DNA from: Anaerosolibacter sp.
Lineage (GTDB): Bacteria > Bacillota > Clostridia > Peptostreptococcales > Thermotaleaceae
Direction: 5' to 3'
Assembly: GCF_029240175.1 (NCBI RefSeq)
Contig: NZ_JARBTM010000015.1
Coordinates: forward strand, 1-64,000
Length of the DNA: 64,000 nucleotides
Positions 61,829 through 64,000 of the stretch are shown here, piece by piece. How positions within the stretch are numbered: the stretch's first letter is position 1; each line of letters opens with the position of its first letter. The notes under the pieces are model-generated. The model ran no database searches and was not told the DNA's origin. It saw nothing but the letters and a program-made list of their open reading frames with translations. A program made the translations under genes and the position numbers.

Positions 61829-62950
61829 ATGTATTATGTAAAAGGGAGAGCGTTTAAAACAATTTCAACTGCTTTGCTTGTGGTTGCAATGGTATTTGGC
61901 TGTCTAGGCGTTGCCTATGGGCAAGCGAATGTTAGCCTAAAGGCAGGCGATACGGCAAAAACAACTACAAATCTTAATCTGCGTGCCGGTGCCAGCATGG
62001 AGAGTAAAGTACTGATGGTAGCAGCAAAGGGTACTCAAGTTGTTATTGAAGCAAATTCCAATGACTGGTATAAAGTCAGCCTGGCCAATGGTAAAGCTGG
62101 GTTTATGCATGGGAGGTATTTAGTAAAGGTTGAAGGTGCCCTAGCACCTGTCGCCGAAGTGAAGCAGCCTGTGCCTGCTCAGACAAAACAGCCACTGCCT
62201 AAAGTGGAATCAACGATGGTTCTTGCCACAACTACAAGCACCCAGGATACAGGGCTCTTAGATGTACTGGTGCCTGCCTTCGATAAAAAATATGGTGTTA
62301 CGACAAAGGTTATTGCTGTTGGAACTGGAGAAGCTATTGAAATGGGTAAACAAGGAAATGCTGATGTAATTCTAGTGCATGCAAGAGCATCTGAAGACCA
62401 GTTTGTTGCCAGCGGTTATGGCATAAACAGAAAAGATGTAATGTATAACTATTTTTTCTTGGTAGGACCGAAGGATGATCCAGCGAAAGTTTCCGATACA
62501 AAAGATGCAGAAACAGCAATGAAGAAGATCGCTGATACAAATTCCAAGTTTGTATCTAGAGGAGACCAATCAGGAACCCACAAGAAGGAACTTACAATTT
62601 GGGATAAATATAAGCTAAAGCCACAGGGCAGCAAATGGTATATGGAATCAGGGCAAGGAATGGGCGCTACATTGACTATGGCAAGTGAAATGGGTGCATA
62701 TACACTGGTTGATAGTGGTACCTGGTATAAATTTGCAGACAAAGTAGAACTAAAGGTTGTATTGCAAGGTGACCCAATCCTCTTTAATCCTTATGGTGTT
62801 ATTGCTGTAAACCCAGAAAAATATTCAAATCTAAGTAAGAACGCAGCAGCAGCTTTTGTAGATTTTATCACTTCTGAAGAAGGACAGAAAATCATTGGAG
62901 ATTTCAAGGCAAATGGGCAGCAGCTGTTTGTTCCAGATGCAAAGAAATAG
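61829..62950 (+). CDS. tupA: Tungstate-binding protein TupA, copy 2, with SH3b domain
   Basis: The 373-residue protein has a signal peptide (ISTALLVVAMVFGCLGVAYG). A bacterial SH3 domain follows (about residues 40-100: TTTNLNLRAGASMESKVL, WYKVSLANGKAGFMHGRYL), then the TupA core with LATTTSTQDTGLLDVL, GTGEAIEMGKQGNADVIL and SRGDQSGTHKKEL. SH3b domains bind cell wall, and their fusion to TupA is unusual. Copy 1 at 34291 lacks this domain. AAAAGGGGGA precedes the ATG. It should deliver tungstate to TupBC. Confidence 0.92.
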   Translation: MYYVKGRAFKTISTALLVVAMVFGCLGVAYGQANVSLKAGDTAKTTTNLNLRAGASMESKVLMVAAKGTQVVIEANSNDWYKVSLANGKAGFMHGRYLVKVEGALAPVAEVKQPVPAQTKQPLPKVESTMVLATTTSTQDTGLLDVLVPAFDKKYGVTTKVIAVGTGEAIEMGKQGNADVILVHARASEDQFVASGYGINRKDVMYNYFFLVGPKDDPAKVSDTKDAETAMKKIADTNSKFVSRGDQSGTHKKELTIWDKYKLKPQGSKWYMESGQGMGATLTMASEMGAYTLVDSGTWYKFADKVELKVVLQGDPILFNPYGVIAVNPEKYSNLSKNAAAAFVDFITSEEGQKIIGDFKANGQQLFVPDAKK

Positions 62951-63005
62951 GAGTACATTCTTCAAGGATTGAGATAGAAATAATATATAAAGATATACAA
63001 TTACA

Positions 63006-63113
63006 TATCACTCCGAGTGTGTAGTGCCTGTAGTCTATAGACCATGGTTTGCATACCGATAGGGTATTATTGGAAATGATAATGCCTCCCGCGTGGAAAG
63101 GAGAATTGGATAA
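63006..63113 (+). promoter_or_regulatory. Third Moco-type riboswitch, orphan
   Basis: CACTCCGAGTGTG and GCCTCCCGCGTGGAAAGGAG are the paired conserved strands of the Moco motif, with a weaker P1 than the other two copies. The only downstream frame is a truncated P5C dehydrogenase. The original gene has probably been lost. Confidence 0.7.
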
Positions 63114-63137
63114 GCATAGATATGTTCTGATGCTGTT

Positions 63138-63168
63138 GGCTTCTTTTCCTTGGAAAAGAAGTCTTTAT
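63138..63168 (+). terminator. Terminator after the orphan riboswitch
   Basis: GGCTTCTTTTCC-TT-GGAAAAGAAGTC stem followed by TTTATATTTT. Confidence 0.75.
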
Positions 63169-63259
63169 ATTTTATTTTGTATTAGAAAGCACCAGAAATT
63201 TACTTAAAATATTGAATAAAGATCCTAAAAGATACCACTCCGAGGCCTTGCACCTGTGA

Positions 63260-63712
63260 ATGGCAGATTTATGGTGTATAGACCGATTAGGCTACTTTAT
63301 TGAGCCTACAGTAATTATCACATCAAACCCTCGATTCAAAACCATGGATGAAGAGATATTTGGACCTGTATTAACAATATATATCTATGATGATAATGCT
63401 TCTGATGAAACGCTAGAACTATGTGCTATAACGTCACCCTACGGGTTGACGGGAGCTATTTTTGCTTCCGTCAGACAGACAATTATAAAAATGGAGCAGA
63501 GATTATCCTATGCAGCAGGTAATTTTTATATTAATGATAAGCCAACGGGTGCAGTGGTTGGTCAACAGCCTTTCGGTGGTTCGCGAAGCTCAGGAACAAA
63601 TGATAAGGCTGGAAGTAAGACTAACTTATTAAGGTGGGTCACTCCGAGGACGATTAAAGAGACATTCGATTCTTCTAGAAACTACGGATACCCTTATATG
63701 CTTGGAAAATAA
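63260..63712 (+). pseudogene. C-terminal fragment of 1-pyrroline-5-carboxylate dehydrogenase
   Basis: From GYFIEPTVIITSNPRF through EEIFGPVLTIYIYDD, AAGNFYINDKPTGAVVG and QQPFGGSRSSGTNDKAGSK to the end, this is the last quarter (about 140 of some 540 residues) of RocA/PruA-type P5C dehydrogenase. The NAD-binding part and the catalytic Cys and Glu are missing, so no activity is expected. The 10 residues before GYFIEPT do not belong to the family, marking the junction. Confidence 0.85.
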
Positions 63713-63765
63713 GGTTTGTGCATTTATATAGAAAGATAAAGAAATGCACTAAATAAATATGCACT

Positions 63766-63807
63766 CCCTTGAAAGCCAGTTCCCCCGAACTCTGGCTTTC
63801 TTTTTTT
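63766..63807 (+). terminator. Terminator resembling that of tupA copy 1
   Basis: GAAAGCCAG-TTCCCCCGAACT-CTGGCTTTC with a seven-T run. The sequence from GCAC to GAAC differs by only about two bases from 35259-35286. Confidence 0.88.
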
Positions 63808-63962
63808 ATTGAATAGGAAAGTTCTACTTTCCTATTCAATAAAAAATTAGGGGTGCAGGGGAAGTATTCCCATGCTGTAGTCAGAGGGGTGCTCAGGCTG
63901 CCTAGCAGCCGTCGAAGGGGAACTAGGTTCCCCTAGCGAAGGCATCGTTAGATGCATTTTTT
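63808..63962 (+). repeat. Cluster of four hairpins at the window end
   Basis: Hairpins: ATTGAATAGGAAAGT with its complement (63808-63840); GGCTG/CAGCC (63896-63910); GGGGAAC/GTTCCCC (63917-63933); and GCATC/GATGC with TTTTTT (63942-63962). The string of GC-rich stem-loops ending in a T-run looks like a structured RNA end or a genome-repeated palindromic element. The rest to 64000 has no visible gene. Confidence 0.5.
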
Positions 63963-64000
63963 AGAGGTAATTAAAGAGATCATTCCTATAATACAAACAA

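Overview
The window is low-GC DNA with Gram-positive signals throughout: strong AGGAGG-type ribosome binding sites, TTGACA/TATAAT promoters, and many hairpin terminators followed by T-runs. Its gene content points to an anaerobic, endospore-forming Clostridia member. The evidence is spore-type genes (YtvI-like, SleL/YaaH-like, DUF1657, YjcZ-like, SPOCS-like), lysine 2,3-aminomutase, Rex, a tungstate transporter, and tRNA-dependent Asn synthesis by AspRS plus GatCAB. An Alkaliphilus/Natronincola-type relative is a reasonable guess but is not proven. No rRNA, tRNA, CRISPR array or intact transposase gene was seen.

Layout. 0.2-6.9 kb: a membrane-anchored MutS-like ATPase, a diguanylate cyclase, a small exporter, a Mn2+-riboswitch-controlled membrane zinc protease (YugP type), a DUF3298 protein, an unidentified pseudoknotted RNA before a gamma-carbonic anhydrase gene, and a SIMPL protein. 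7-9.6 kb: a molybdenum/tungsten-cofactor (Moco) riboswitch with tupBC, then rex. 9.6-20.3 kb: a nitrogen block of amtB-glnK behind an ANTAR-type attenuator, then a T-box operon aspS2-gatCAB-glnA-ANTAR regulator, then a PAS histidine kinase. 20.4-24.6 kb: a secreted triple-repeat wall protein, the Fe-S repair protein Ric, small spore-type genes and a methyltransferase. 24.7-43.4 kb: GntR-kamA-(c-di-AMP riboswitch)-GNAT, two nearly identical ktrA genes, two chemoreceptor-like proteins, a hemerythrin/PAS sensor, a tungstate-binding protein paralogue, an ATP-grasp enzyme, and a kinase/regulator pair divergent from trkA-trkH. 43.5-52.4 kb: a YtvI-like permease, a structured leader before a DUF5698 gene, flavodoxin, an acetyltransferase, chrA-padR and spore-surface genes. 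52.4-59.5 kb: a fluoride-response island with two fluoride riboswitches. 59.6-64 kb: a spore-coat-like protein, then a decayed region with gene fragments (hcp, P5C dehydrogenase, others), tupA with its own Moco riboswitch, and an orphan third Moco riboswitch.

How the parts work together. The dominant theme is RNA-level control. About ten leader elements are visible: yybP-ykoY (Mn2+), three Moco/Wco, a T-box, ydaO (c-di-AMP), two fluoride, one ANTAR hairpin, and two unassigned pseudoknotted RNAs. Tungstate uptake is split between tupBC (7-9 kb) and two tupA loci (34 and 62 kb). K+ homeostasis (ktrA x2, trkA-trkH) sits beside a c-di-AMP-controlled N-acetyl-beta-lysine-type osmolyte locus, a coherent osmotic theme. 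The fluoride island joins export (crcB, cation/proton antiporter), a replacement for a fluoride-sensitive target (enolase) and a dynamin-like GTPase with a small coiled-coil partner. The role of that GTPase pair in fluoride stress is the best candidate here for an undescribed system.
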